The translations under genes were made by a program, and so were the position numbers. Shown here in pieces: positions 9,036 through 16,969 of a stretch of 32,787 nucleotides of DNA. Location of the stretch: the NCBI GenBank assembly GCA_013141375.1, contig JABFRC010000163.1:1-32787 (forward strand), read 5' to 3'. The notes beneath the pieces were generated by a model, which did no database searches, was not told where the DNA came from, and worked only from the letters and a program-made list of their open reading frames with translations. Each line of letters opens with the position of its first letter. Positions within the stretch are counted from its first letter, which is position 1. Source of the stretch: Methylococcaceae bacterium. GTDB taxonomy: Bacteria > Pseudomonadota > Gammaproteobacteria > Methylococcales > Methylomonadaceae.

Positions 9036-9770
9036 CTATGCACATGTTTCTTGAAACTGAGACAAGATTTGTTGCTGTATTGATTCAGCCATTTCTTTAG
9101 GATTTGCGGCGTCCCTTATTGGACGACCAACGACAATATAATCCGCGCCGTTTTGAAAGGCGGTTACGACATCGACGACTCGTTTTTGGTCGTCTTCACG
9201 ATTATCCACCGGCCGTATACCAGGAGTGATCACTAATAAGCGATGATCGAGATGCTCACGCAGCATGGGTGCTTCAAGGCCGGAAGACACCACGCCATCA
9301 CAGCCGATTTCCAAAGCCCGTTTGGCGCGCGATAACACCAGTTCACGCACATCACAGCTGAAGCCCAAATCATCCAGATCGCCACGATCCAAGCTGGTTA
9401 ACGCGGTCACTGCCAATACTTTGAGATCGCCTTTTTCTTTGGCGGCCGCTTCCATGATGGAATCGTTACCATGAATAGTGGCAAGGTCGACACCTTTGCT
9501 GCTTAATGCCCGAATAGCGCGGCCTACCGTGGCGGGCACGTCAAAAAACTTCAGATCGACAAATACTTTTTTGCCGCGCTGCTTAAGCCATTCGATAAAG
9601 CCGAAATAATCGCCACACATGAACAACTCCATGCCGACTTTGTAAAAAATCACTGAATCACCCAATTCTTCAACTAACGCCTGTGCTTCAGCGATGCTGG
9701 GAACGTCCAAGGCCATAATTAGGCGTTCACGGACAGGGATAGCTTTGGTGGAGCGAATGGATTGTGGCAT
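9036..9770 (-). CDS. pyrF: Orotidine 5'-phosphate decarboxylase
   Basis: Last enzyme of de novo UMP synthesis; 244 residues, TIM barrel. Signature segments are 'MALDVP', 'FYKVGMELF' (Lys44), the catalytic array 'DLKFFDVPATV' (Asp72, Lys74, Asp77), 'ATIHG', 'TPGIRP' and the phosphate loop 'VVGRPI'. The Asp-x-Lys-x-x-Asp tetrad residues are present, so it should be active. The ATG at 9770 gives a short extra N-terminus (MPQSIRSTKAIPVRER) before the first strand, acceptable for the family; no ribosome binding site stands out. It is divergent from the AEC permease gene across a 99-base spacer that must hold both promoters. Confidence 0.96.
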   Translation of the reverse strand: MPQSIRSTKAIPVRERLIMALDVPSIAEAQALVEELGDSVIFYKVGMELFMCGDYFGFIEWLKQRGKKVFVDLKFFDVPATVGRAIRALSSKGVDLATIHGNDSIMEAAAKEKGDLKVLAVTALTSLDRGDLDDLGFSCDVRELVLSRAKRALEIGCDGVVSSGLEAPMLREHLDHRLLVITPGIRPVDNREDDQKRVVDVVTAFQNGADYIVVGRPIRDAANPKEMAESIQQQILSQFQETCA

Positions 9771-9869
9771 ATGGCTGACAAAATGAAGGCTAAAAACAAC
9801 GGCTATATTACCGGAACTTGATTACTCGGTGAATGTTAAAATTCGCCGCCCGACACATTACATCTATTT

Positions 9870-10799
9870 ATGAACTCAACCCTGATTCAAATGACCCTGC
9901 TGATGGCATGCGGTGCCGGTTGGCGCATCCTCAAGCCGGGCGGGCTAAAAGCTGAGCAAACTCGCTTGGTGTTAACCACGGTTGTGTATTATTTATTACT
10001 GCCAGCCATGGTATTGGAAGTACTTTGGACGGCGGATATCGGCGTTCATTCGCTGCAATACACCTTGCTTGGCGTTGCCAGCATTAGTTTTGCCATCGTT
10101 TGTATTTGGCTGGTGGGTGCGTTGTTCAGGTTTGAGCATCGCCGTCTGGGGGCGATGGTGTTAGCGGCGGCATTTCCTAACGTTACTTATTTAGGCTTGC
10201 CGGTGTTGGAGCAGACTTTCGGCAGCTGGGCACGATCCGTGGCGATACAAATCGATTTGTTTGCGACCGCGCCGTTTCTGTTTACGGTTGGCATTTTGCT
10301 GGTGCGGCATTACGGCGAAGATAAATCCGAAAGTCCCAAATCAGTGATCGCTTTTTTGAATGCACCACCGTTTTGGGCGGCGGGTCTGGCGGTGTTGCTT
10401 AATATCAATCATGTTGTTGCACCGGATTGGCTGACGGGCGTACTGCAAAAATTGGCAGGGGCAGTGGTGCCTTTGATGCTTTTCTCGCTAGGTTTAGCCT
10501 TGAGTTGGACGGCAGTCAGAGTCCGTAATATTCCCTACGTTATGCCGGTCATTGTGATAAAAATGTTGTTGATGCCGTTATTTGCGCTGCTGTTGATGAG
10601 TCAACTCAGCATAACCGGTGATTACCGGGCGGCCGCAGTGTTGGATATTGCCATGCCAAGTATGGTGTTAGGGATTGTCTTTTGTGATCGTTATCATCTG
10701 GACAGCTCACTTTATGCAATGGCCGTTACGGTGACGACCGCACTCAGTTTAATCACTCTGCCCTTGTGGCATGGTCTATTGATGAAGAGTTTTACATGA
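9870..10799 (+). CDS. AEC (auxin efflux carrier) family membrane transporter
   Basis: A 309-residue, very hydrophobic protein with roughly nine to ten membrane helices. It shows the two-bundle pattern of the AEC/bile-acid-sodium symporter fold: 'AAAFPNVTYLGLPVLEQTFG' in the N-terminal bundle and 'VLDIAMPSMVLGIVFCDRYHLD' in the C-terminal bundle match the conserved Asn/Pro and Pro-containing crossover helices. Bacterial members export or import carboxylates such as malate or malonate, but the substrate here cannot be read from sequence. No clear Shine-Dalgarno precedes the ATG. The end overlaps the CinA-like gene by four bases (ATGA). Confidence 0.9.
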   Translation: MNSTLIQMTLLMACGAGWRILKPGGLKAEQTRLVLTTVVYYLLLPAMVLEVLWTADIGVHSLQYTLLGVASISFAIVCIWLVGALFRFEHRRLGAMVLAAAFPNVTYLGLPVLEQTFGSWARSVAIQIDLFATAPFLFTVGILLVRHYGEDKSESPKSVIAFLNAPPFWAAGLAVLLNINHVVAPDWLTGVLQKLAGAVVPLMLFSLGLALSWTAVRVRNIPYVMPVIVIKMLLMPLFALLLMSQLSITGDYRAAAVLDIAMPSMVLGIVFCDRYHLDSSLYAMAVTVTTALSLITLPLWHGLLMKSFT

Positions 10800-11995
10800 A
10801 TCCGACACTGGAAATATTTTCCCAAGGCGAAGAGGTTGTTACCGGGCAAGTCGTCGACAGCAATGCCGCGTGGCTGGCGCAAGAGGCTGTGCAGTTAGGT
10901 TTTACGGTGACCCGTCATACCTCGGTAGGCGACAAACTGGATGATTTGGTGGCGTTGTTGCGAGAAATTTCCAGTCGCGCCGATTGCTGTTTATGTACCG
11001 GCGGCTTGGGGCCAACCACCGATGATTTAACCGCCGAAGCCGTCGCCCAGGCTTTCGGTTTGTCGCTGGAATTTGACGAAACTGCGTTTGCGCGAATCAA
11101 ACAGTTTTTTGATCGTCGTAATCGAGCCATGCCCGACTCCAACCGTAAACAAGCCATGTTGCCGCACGGTGCCTTGCGATTGGATAACGAATGGGGCACC
11201 GCGCCCGGTTTTGCGCTGCAAGCCGGGCGCTGCTGGTTTGTGTTCATGCCCGGCGTGCCTTCGGAAATGCGTAATATGTATTTGGAAAAAGTACAAGCTA
11301 CGCTGCAACAACGCTTTGTATTGCAGCCGCAAACTTTGATCACCATAAAAACCATCGGTATTGGCGAATCGGATTTACAGCAACGAATTAAATCGGTAGT
11401 TATCCCCGATAATGTGCAACTTGGCTTTCGCGCCAGCTTGGCAGAAGTGCAAACAAAATTGTTGTTTTCGCATGATTACCCATCAACAGCTATTGATGAT
11501 TTAGTGAAGTCCATTGCCGGACAAATAGGCGATGCAGTGTTTGCTATTGATGGTTTGGGTGCGGCCAGCGGCGATGTAATTACCGTAATTGATCAGTTAA
11601 TGACTGACGGCAAGCACACTCTGGCTGTAGTTGAAACCGTCAGTCAAGGCATGATTGCCAGCTACTGCACCGCACTGCCTTGGTTGCTGGAAGCTCGCTA
11701 TCAACAAACATCACCCATTAATAACGACGATTTTTGGGAAGTTGCAAAAAACATTGCCATGACTACTCAAGCCCAAAGCAGCGCCGATTTTGTGCTCGTG
11801 CAATTGCATGATGCCGATTTAAGCGCAATTCAAGACAAAGATAGCGCCATCGTTCTATATAATGTCCTACTTACTGGACACCAGTTTCATCAAACCACAC
11901 ATACCGTGGCCGGTCCCGGCAAACGCAAACAACACCAGGCCGCCTTACTGGCGCTGGATTTATTAAGACGCTTTTTACAACACAAAGATCTCTGA
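10796..11995 (+). CDS. CinA-like protein: intact MoCF/COG1058 domain, degenerate C-terminal deamidase domain
   Basis: A 399-residue, two-domain protein when started at the ATG overlapping the permease stop. The ORF-track start ten codons upstream (MAWSIDEEFY) lies inside the permease gene and is unconserved. Residues about 4-170 form the molybdopterin-binding-like domain with 'CTGGLGPTTDDLTAEA' and 'MPGVPSEM', linked in this family to ADP-ribose or NAD breakdown product hydrolysis. The C-terminal domain should be an NMN deamidase, but the usual ESCTGG motif reads 'ETVSQG' and the following GSS and YxNxxK elements are not recognisable. That half may therefore be inactive. It is coupled to the AEC permease upstream and to uup one base downstream. 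Confidence 0.87.
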   Translation: MNPTLEIFSQGEEVVTGQVVDSNAAWLAQEAVQLGFTVTRHTSVGDKLDDLVALLREISSRADCCLCTGGLGPTTDDLTAEAVAQAFGLSLEFDETAFARIKQFFDRRNRAMPDSNRKQAMLPHGALRLDNEWGTAPGFALQAGRCWFVFMPGVPSEMRNMYLEKVQATLQQRFVLQPQTLITIKTIGIGESDLQQRIKSVVIPDNVQLGFRASLAEVQTKLLFSHDYPSTAIDDLVKSIAGQIGDAVFAIDGLGAASGDVITVIDQLMTDGKHTLAVVETVSQGMIASYCTALPWLLEARYQQTSPINNDDFWEVAKNIAMTTQAQSSADFVLVQLHDADLSAIQDKDSAIVLYNVLLTGHQFHQTTHTVAGPGKRKQHQAALLALDLLRRFLQHKDL

Positions 11996-11996
11996 T

Positions 11997-13898
11997 ATGC
12001 CTTTATTACGCTTAACCAATGTCTCCATCGCTTTCGGTACTCATGCTTTACTAAAGGATGCTGAATTCCAGCTTGATCCTGGCGAGAGAGTAGGATTATT
12101 GGGCCGCAACGGCGAAGGCAAATCGACCTTAATGAAAATTATCGCCGGAGATATTCTGCCCGATCATGGTGATATTTGGCGGCAGCCCGAATTAAGACTG
12201 GCTTGGCTGGAACAAGCCCCGGACTTACCTGACGATGCCACCATTTACGATGCCGTCGCTGGTGGCTTAGGCGATTTGGGTGGCTGGATTACTCGCTATC
12301 ATGCGCTGTCCATGACCATGTCTTACGATGATGACAAAGCCTTGCAAGAGCTTGGCGACCTGCAGCACAAATTAGAAGCCCACAACGGCTGGCATTTTCA
12401 GCAACGGGTTGAAACCACCTTAAACAAACTGGATTTGCCCGGCGAGCTTAAAATCAGCGGCTTGTCCGGCGGCTGGAAGCGACGGGTTGCACTGGCACGA
12501 GCGCTGGTTATTGAGCCTGAAGTATTGCTGCTTGATGAGCCGACCAACCATTTGGATTTTGAAAGTATTGCCTGGCTGGAAGAGCAAATGCTTAATTTTC
12601 AGGGTGCGGTGTTGTTCGTGACGCATGACCGGGCCTTTTTGCAAAAATTAGCCACCCGAATTATTGATCTTGATCGCGGCAATCTGGTGTCATGGCAGGG
12701 CACCTATGACGATTACTTACGTCGTAAAGCCGCCGCGCTTGAAGACGAAGCCAACCAAAATGCCGAGTTTGATAAAAAACTGGCAGAAGAAGAAGTCTGG
12801 ATTCGCCAAGGCGTTAAAGCCCGACGCACTCGTAACGAAGGCCGCGTCAGAGCCTTGGAAAAACTGCGCGACGAACGCGCCCAGCGTCGTAATCAGCAAG
12901 GCACCAGCAAGCTTACCTTGGGACGCGGTGATGCTTCCGGCAAAAAGGTTATCGAAGTCACAGACATTAACTTTGCATACCAAGACCGCCAAATCATCAA
13001 GAATTTTTCCACGCTTATTCAACGCGGCGACAAAATCGGCCTGATCGGACCTAACGGCGCGGGCAAATCGACGTTATTAAAGTTGCTGCTTAAACAACTG
13101 GAACCCGATAGCGGTATCGTCGATCAAGGCACTAAGCTGGAAATCGCCTACTTTGATCAGCTGCGCGATCAACTCGACCCGGAAATATCCGTTGCCGATA
13201 CCGTGGCCGATGGTAATGACTTTATCGACATTGCCGGTAACAGACGCCATGTGATGTCTTATTTGGGTGACTTCTTATTCGCTCCGGCCAGAGCGCGTTC
13301 ACCGGTAAAAAGTTTATCGGGTGGTGAAAAAAACCGCTTATTGCTGGCGCGTTTATTCACCAAGCCTGCCAACTTAATCGTCATGGACGAACCGACCAAC
13401 GACCTTGATTTAGAAACCCTGGAATTGCTGGAAGAAAAATTGGTCAACTATGATGGCACCTTGTTATTAGTCAGCCATGACCGCGCCTTTTTGGATAACG
13501 TCGTTACCAGCGTTTTTGTGCTTGAAGGCAATGGCGAAGTACAAGAATTTATTGGTGGCTACACCGATTGGATTGCCTATACCGAAATGGTAAAAAAAAC
13601 TGAAGTAGCAAAAAAGCCAGTGGTGGAAAAGTCGACTAAATCGACCACTTTTGTAGCGCCACCGGCGACGGCTAAGAAAAAGCTCAGCTTCAAAGAACAA
13701 CAAGAGCTGGATAAGTTGCCAGCATTGATTGATCAACTGGAAACGCGGCAGGCTGAATTAACTCAGCAAATGGGTCGGCCTGAATTTTATAAACAGGAGG
13801 CAGGGGCGGTTGCAGCCGTTTTGGAGGACTTAAAGCAAACTGAAGAAAATTTGGAGTTAGCTTTTAAACGTTGGGATTTACTGGAAGCGCAAAAATAG
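11997..13898 (+). CDS. uup: ABC-F family ATPase Uup
   Basis: A soluble tandem ABC ATPase of 633 residues with no membrane domain. The first cassette has Walker A 'GRNGEGKST' (36-44), signature 'LSGGWKRRVALARAL' and Walker B 'LLLDEPTNHLD'. The second has 'GPNGAGKSTLLK', 'LSGGEKNRLLLARL' and 'IVMDEPTNDLD'. A charged interdomain linker and a C-terminal coiled coil ('ELDKLPALIDQLETRQAELTQQM', about 565-633) are the Uup-specific DNA/ribosome-binding extension. The 'LSGGW' variant of the first signature also marks Uup rather than EttA or YheS. ABC-F proteins act on the ribosome E site; Uup also affects transposon excision and replication fork handling. Its start is one base after the CinA-like stop. 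Confidence 0.93.
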   Translation: MPLLRLTNVSIAFGTHALLKDAEFQLDPGERVGLLGRNGEGKSTLMKIIAGDILPDHGDIWRQPELRLAWLEQAPDLPDDATIYDAVAGGLGDLGGWITRYHALSMTMSYDDDKALQELGDLQHKLEAHNGWHFQQRVETTLNKLDLPGELKISGLSGGWKRRVALARALVIEPEVLLLDEPTNHLDFESIAWLEEQMLNFQGAVLFVTHDRAFLQKLATRIIDLDRGNLVSWQGTYDDYLRRKAAALEDEANQNAEFDKKLAEEEVWIRQGVKARRTRNEGRVRALEKLRDERAQRRNQQGTSKLTLGRGDASGKKVIEVTDINFAYQDRQIIKNFSTLIQRGDKIGLIGPNGAGKSTLLKLLLKQLEPDSGIVDQGTKLEIAYFDQLRDQLDPEISVADTVADGNDFIDIAGNRRHVMSYLGDFLFAPARARSPVKSLSGGEKNRLLLARLFTKPANLIVMDEPTNDLDLETLELLEEKLVNYDGTLLLVSHDRAFLDNVVTSVFVLEGNGEVQEFIGGYTDWIAYTEMVKKTEVAKKPVVEKSTKSTTFVAPPATAKKKLSFKEQQELDKLPALIDQLETRQAELTQQMGRPEFYKQEAGAVAAVLEDLKQTEENLELAFKRWDLLEAQK

Positions 13899-13906
13899 TT
13901 GCTGTG

Positions 13907-13950
13907 CTTAAAGTCGGATTGACAATCAGCAATCCGACTTTAAGAGTTTT
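13907..13950 (+). terminator. Intrinsic terminator after uup
   Basis: A perfect 14-bp inverted repeat (CTTAAAGTCGGATT / AATCCGACTTTAAG) with a 10-base loop begins eight bases after the uup stop and is followed closely by a short T-run (agttttt). It ends the permease-cinA-uup transcript. On the minus strand the stem also follows the GH17-like gene, but there the downstream bases are not T-rich at once, so termination in that direction is less certain. Confidence 0.88.
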
Positions 13951-13956
13951 TGTTAA

Positions 13957-14979
13957 TTACAGGGAGAGACCTTTAGGGCAGGTATAAGGTGGTGTGCCTT
14001 GGCAGAGCCCCCAAAACTTTCCAAACTGGCCTTCATTGCTAGGCTTCCAGTTTTCTTCGAAAGCTTCGAAAACAACGCCCGACCATTGGTGTTTTGCCAA
14101 TTCCTTAAAGGTTTGCTTCATCACTAGCAGTTGATTCTTTTTGCTGGCAACACCGCAATGCTGTTTGGTGTGGATATTATATTCCGTTGCGCCTTTAGGG
14201 CCGCTTGGCCAGCCGAACTCGGTGACAATGACATCCTTTTTCTTATAAGTGCGGCGCAGGTCTTTAATTCTGCTGATGTGGAATGCCGCAGCTTCTTTTG
14301 CGGTTGTGCACGGGTAAAGGTCCGCGTGTTTGTTTTCCCACCAAGGAAATATATTTATACCAATCCAATCTACTTTCTTAGCGAAAGAGGTTGGTTTGCA
14401 GGGTGATGTGCGATTGCACCATTCCCACCAGGTATCTATGGTGGTAATTGGCTGACTGACGCCAGCTTTGTGTAAATCATCAATACAACGCGTAATTTCT
14501 CCGTCGAATTGGAAACCATTTCGAGTTCTTACTTCTGAGCCGCAGCTCAGTTTGATAATGGTGTTTGGAAATGCTTTGGCGACTTCAATACCGCTGGCTA
14601 TGGATTTGCTGTTTGAAGCTATGTCTTTGTCCAGCCAGATGATGGCGATGACTTTAATATGTCGGGCTTCTGCGGCTGCAAAGGTATATTCAAGTCCACC
14701 CATTACCCCGTAAGTCATAATGCAACGGAATGGAGTTTCCTTAATCAATTTATCAAGCAATTGGTCGATCAATTCTCTTGATGGTGGCGCCCCGTTATCA
14801 GGGGTTAAATTACCCACATAGGGACTAAAGGCCGCACATTGTAATGGCCCTTGATGCTTGCTGATGGGGGCCGTTACATTGGTTTTGTCAATTAGTTCCG
14901 GTGGAAGCGGCTCGGCGGCTTTTGCGATTTGCCAGTGCATAAATAACATGCAGATCAAGATTGATAACGCGGATTTCAT
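13957..14979 (-). CDS. Secreted GH17-like glycoside hydrolase (putative beta-1,3-glucanase or glucanosyltransferase)
   Basis: A 340-residue exported protein. The signal peptide spans about residues 1-21 (hydrophobic 'ALSILICMLFMHWQIAKA'). The mature part starts with the GH17-type opening 'AAFSPYVGNL'. The likely nucleophile is Glu254 in 'VTEFGWPSGP', a hallmark of clan GH-A family 17. The likely acid/base is Glu149 in 'SCGSEVRTR', where family members usually have GNE; the Asn is replaced by Ser. Several cysteines (for example CNRTSPC, YPC, QHC, GLCQGTPPYTC) suggest periplasmic disulfides. Substrate could be a beta-1,3- or cyclic beta-glucan. It is a single-gene unit with a GGAG ribosome binding site four bases before the ATG. 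Confidence 0.8.
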   Translation of the reverse strand: MKSALSILICMLFMHWQIAKAAEPLPPELIDKTNVTAPISKHQGPLQCAAFSPYVGNLTPDNGAPPSRELIDQLLDKLIKETPFRCIMTYGVMGGLEYTFAAAEARHIKVIAIIWLDKDIASNSKSIASGIEVAKAFPNTIIKLSCGSEVRTRNGFQFDGEITRCIDDLHKAGVSQPITTIDTWWEWCNRTSPCKPTSFAKKVDWIGINIFPWWENKHADLYPCTTAKEAAAFHISRIKDLRRTYKKKDVIVTEFGWPSGPKGATEYNIHTKQHCGVASKKNQLLVMKQTFKELAKHQWSGVVFEAFEENWKPSNEGQFGKFWGLCQGTPPYTCPKGLSL

Positions 14980-15460
14980 AGTGCTCCGTAACGGGGGTTA
15001 TAACGATGATTGGGGATTACAAACTTTGAAAACACTAGATGAGGTCATTACTTACAAATCAAAAAGTAGATCCTCCGTTATTGTAATCAAAGTTACCAGG
15101 ACATTGTCGACGCAAAGTAAAATAAATATCATTGAATTTAAAGACTACCTATTTTTTGGGTGTGGACGCTTCAAACTGCTGCTGAAAATTATAGGCTGTA
15201 AATTGTGTTCTGGTTGGCGCGTTTAAATAAAGGAGGTGGTTTTGCAGGATCAGACTAGGATTAAAATTAGTATGGGTCGGTTAACTAGTTGTTTTATCGG
15301 TTGATGTTAACAATTTTAGTTTATTCCGTTGTCTTGATGCATCAATATGCAGCTAGAAGGGGAGGTTGGGGGCGTGGATCTGTCGTAGAAGTAAGCGGCA
15401 TTTACTGTAAAATGCTTAACTAACACTATTTAGTGTGTTCTCAACTTATTGGAGTATGGT
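14980..15460. promoter_or_regulatory. 480-bp divergent intergenic region between the GH17-like gene and the cyclase gene
   Basis: This AT-rich stretch separates two divergent genes and must contain both promoters. Three dyads lie in the half nearer the cyclase: TTGATGCATCAA (15334-15345, perfect), TGTTAACA (15305-15312) and ACACTA-TT-TAGTGT (15423-15436). A possible -10 element (TAAAAT, 15408-15413) lies just upstream of the last dyad, but no convincing -35 is seen. A strong ribosome binding site at 15230-15237 precedes a possible 20-codon reading frame. The half near the GH17-like gene (14980-15220) shows no structure I can name. Confidence 0.55.
15242..15304 (+). CDS. Possible 20-residue leader peptide
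   Basis: A near-perfect Shine-Dalgarno (AAGGAGGT) lies four bases before a TTG that opens a 20-codon frame reading MQDQTRIKISMGRLTSCFIG, with a stop at 15302-15304. It lies about 155 bases upstream of the cyclase start. No similarity to a known family is recognised. The very strong ribosome binding site, unlike the weak ones of neighbouring genes, is the main reason to list it. It may be a leader peptide, a small protein or chance. Confidence 0.3.
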   Translation: MQDQTRIKISMGRLTSCFIG

Positions 15461-16969
15461 TTGAAAGACTGGGTTTCTTTTTTAACTAAACCATTCACAG
15501 TATGGCGAAAACTATGGCACGCCATCTTGTCGATGCATTTTCCGATTGCCTATAAATTGGCGGAAATTTTTACGCTCATTATTACTCTTGGCATGGTGAG
15601 TTTAGGTGTAGTGATTGCCCGTGATCAGACCAATATGCTTGAACAGCAGATGGTCGATGCCAGTAGCACAGTTGTTAAGCTACTGGGGCAAATTGCAGAG
15701 GAACCATTGCTTGCTGATGATAATTTGACCTTGGCTGGCGTTGTCAATAATCTGATCGAGAAAAACGAGTTGTTAGATGCTGCTGCCATTTACACTGTTG
15801 ATTTAAATCCGATGGTGCATGCTGGATCTTTACCGGATCCGGAAGTCATAAATTCCAACGCTGGTCATGAGTCAATGTTTCATTACAGCGTGATTCCAGA
15901 ACAATATGAGAGCTCCAAAACTCTGGTGGGTTTACTCAATCCTATGCAAGTTAAAGGCACGATCGTTGGTTATGCTTTTATCGGTCTTGATCGAACCAAA
16001 TTAGAAGCCGCTAAACAGCAAACCTTTCAAACCGTTGCAATAGCTACCATGCTGCTAATATTGATAGGATTTTTGGCTTCTGTTGTATTAGGTAAACGGA
16101 TGGCGCGCCCGATACATCAATTAGTTGACGCCAGTAAGGCTATTGCAGCAGGTAATTATCAATTTCGCTTTGTCGAACGCCGTAATGATGAGCTAGGTGA
16201 GCTTATGCAGGCAATGAACGAAATGTCTGATGAATTACTGGAAAAAGACAGAGTTAAAGAAACGTTTTCACGTTACGTTGCGCCAGAAGTCGCCAAGGAA
16301 GTGCTGGGTAATGTGGGCCAAGCCGATTTGGGTGGGCGTCATGTCAATGCCAGTGTTTTATTTGCTGACATTGTAGGATTCACCACAATTTCAGAAAATA
16401 TGCCGCCAGAAGAAGTCAGTGAGTTGCTCAATGAGTATTTTGGCAACATTGCAAAGAGTGTTAGTGCCTATCGTGGTCATGTTGATAAGTATATTGGTGA
16501 CTGCGTTATGGCCGTATTCGGTACGCCAGAGCATGATGGAGAGCATGCTCAAAATGCAGTGCAATGTGCAATCCTAATTCAACAGATGGTCTCAGTCATC
16601 AATGAGAAACGTAGAGAGCATGGTCTGATCGAGTTGATTTTTCGGATTGGTATTAACACTGGCGGAATGGTAGCAGGCAATATCGGTTCGGCAGAGCGGA
16701 TGGAATATACGGTTTTAGGGCGTGCGGTCAATGTGGCATCAAGATTATCGGGTGCTGCTGCGCCAGGGGCAGTTTTGATCAGTGACTCAACTTATGAGGC
16801 TATTCAGCAAATTGATTATATTCAATGCCGGTCAAGCGGAGTAGTGACATTGCGTGGTTCAACTCAGCCGGTGGCTACCTATGTGGTCGATGATATTGTT
16901 GGCAAGATGCGTCATTTTATGAATTTCAAGTTATATAAAATTCTAAATTATTCGGAAGAAATTGTATGA
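15461..16969 (+). CDS. Membrane-bound class III adenylate/guanylate cyclase with periplasmic sensor and HAMP
   Basis: I choose the TTG at 15461, preceded by GGAG six bases upstream, over the ORF-track TTG at 15449, which coincides with that ribosome binding site. This gives 502 residues. Order: TM1 (about 29-53), a periplasmic sensory region of about 130 residues, TM2 (188-211), HAMP (about 212-265) and the cyclase domain (from about 296). Catalytic features are intact: metal Asp303 in 'LFADIVGFT', Lys343 and metal Asp347 in 'DKYIGDCVMAVFG', and 'YTVLGRAVNVASRL' with the transition-state Asn and Arg. The Lys plus Thr specificity pair favours ATP, so cAMP is the likely product. It overlaps the next gene by four bases. 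Confidence 0.9.
   Translation: MKDWVSFLTKPFTVWRKLWHAILSMHFPIAYKLAEIFTLIITLGMVSLGVVIARDQTNMLEQQMVDASSTVVKLLGQIAEEPLLADDNLTLAGVVNNLIEKNELLDAAAIYTVDLNPMVHAGSLPDPEVINSNAGHESMFHYSVIPEQYESSKTLVGLLNPMQVKGTIVGYAFIGLDRTKLEAAKQQTFQTVAIATMLLILIGFLASVVLGKRMARPIHQLVDASKAIAAGNYQFRFVERRNDELGELMQAMNEMSDELLEKDRVKETFSRYVAPEVAKEVLGNVGQADLGGRHVNASVLFADIVGFTTISENMPPEEVSELLNEYFGNIAKSVSAYRGHVDKYIGDCVMAVFGTPEHDGEHAQNAVQCAILIQQMVSVINEKRREHGLIELIFRIGINTGGMVAGNIGSAERMEYTVLGRAVNVASRLSGAAAPGAVLISDSTYEAIQQIDYIQCRSSGVVTLRGSTQPVATYVVDDIVGKMRHFMNFKLYKILNYSEEIV

Noticed and set aside
10915-11355. 146-residue antisense ORF inside the CinA-like gene
   Set aside because: Low-complexity, Ser/Lys/Arg-biased translation opposite a conserved domain; a shadow frame.
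12664-13044. 126-residue plus-strand ORF in another frame of uup
   Set aside because: Overlaps the conserved Uup linker and second cassette; no domain of its own.
14858-15226. 122-residue plus-strand ORF over the GH17-like gene start and the following spacer
   Set aside because: The first third is antisense to the signal peptide region and the rest has no recognisable pattern or ribosome binding site.
15334-15345. TTGATGCATCAA as an FNR-type site
   Set aside because: FNR half-sites TTGAT/ATCAA should be four bases apart; here they are two apart. Kept only as an unassigned palindrome.
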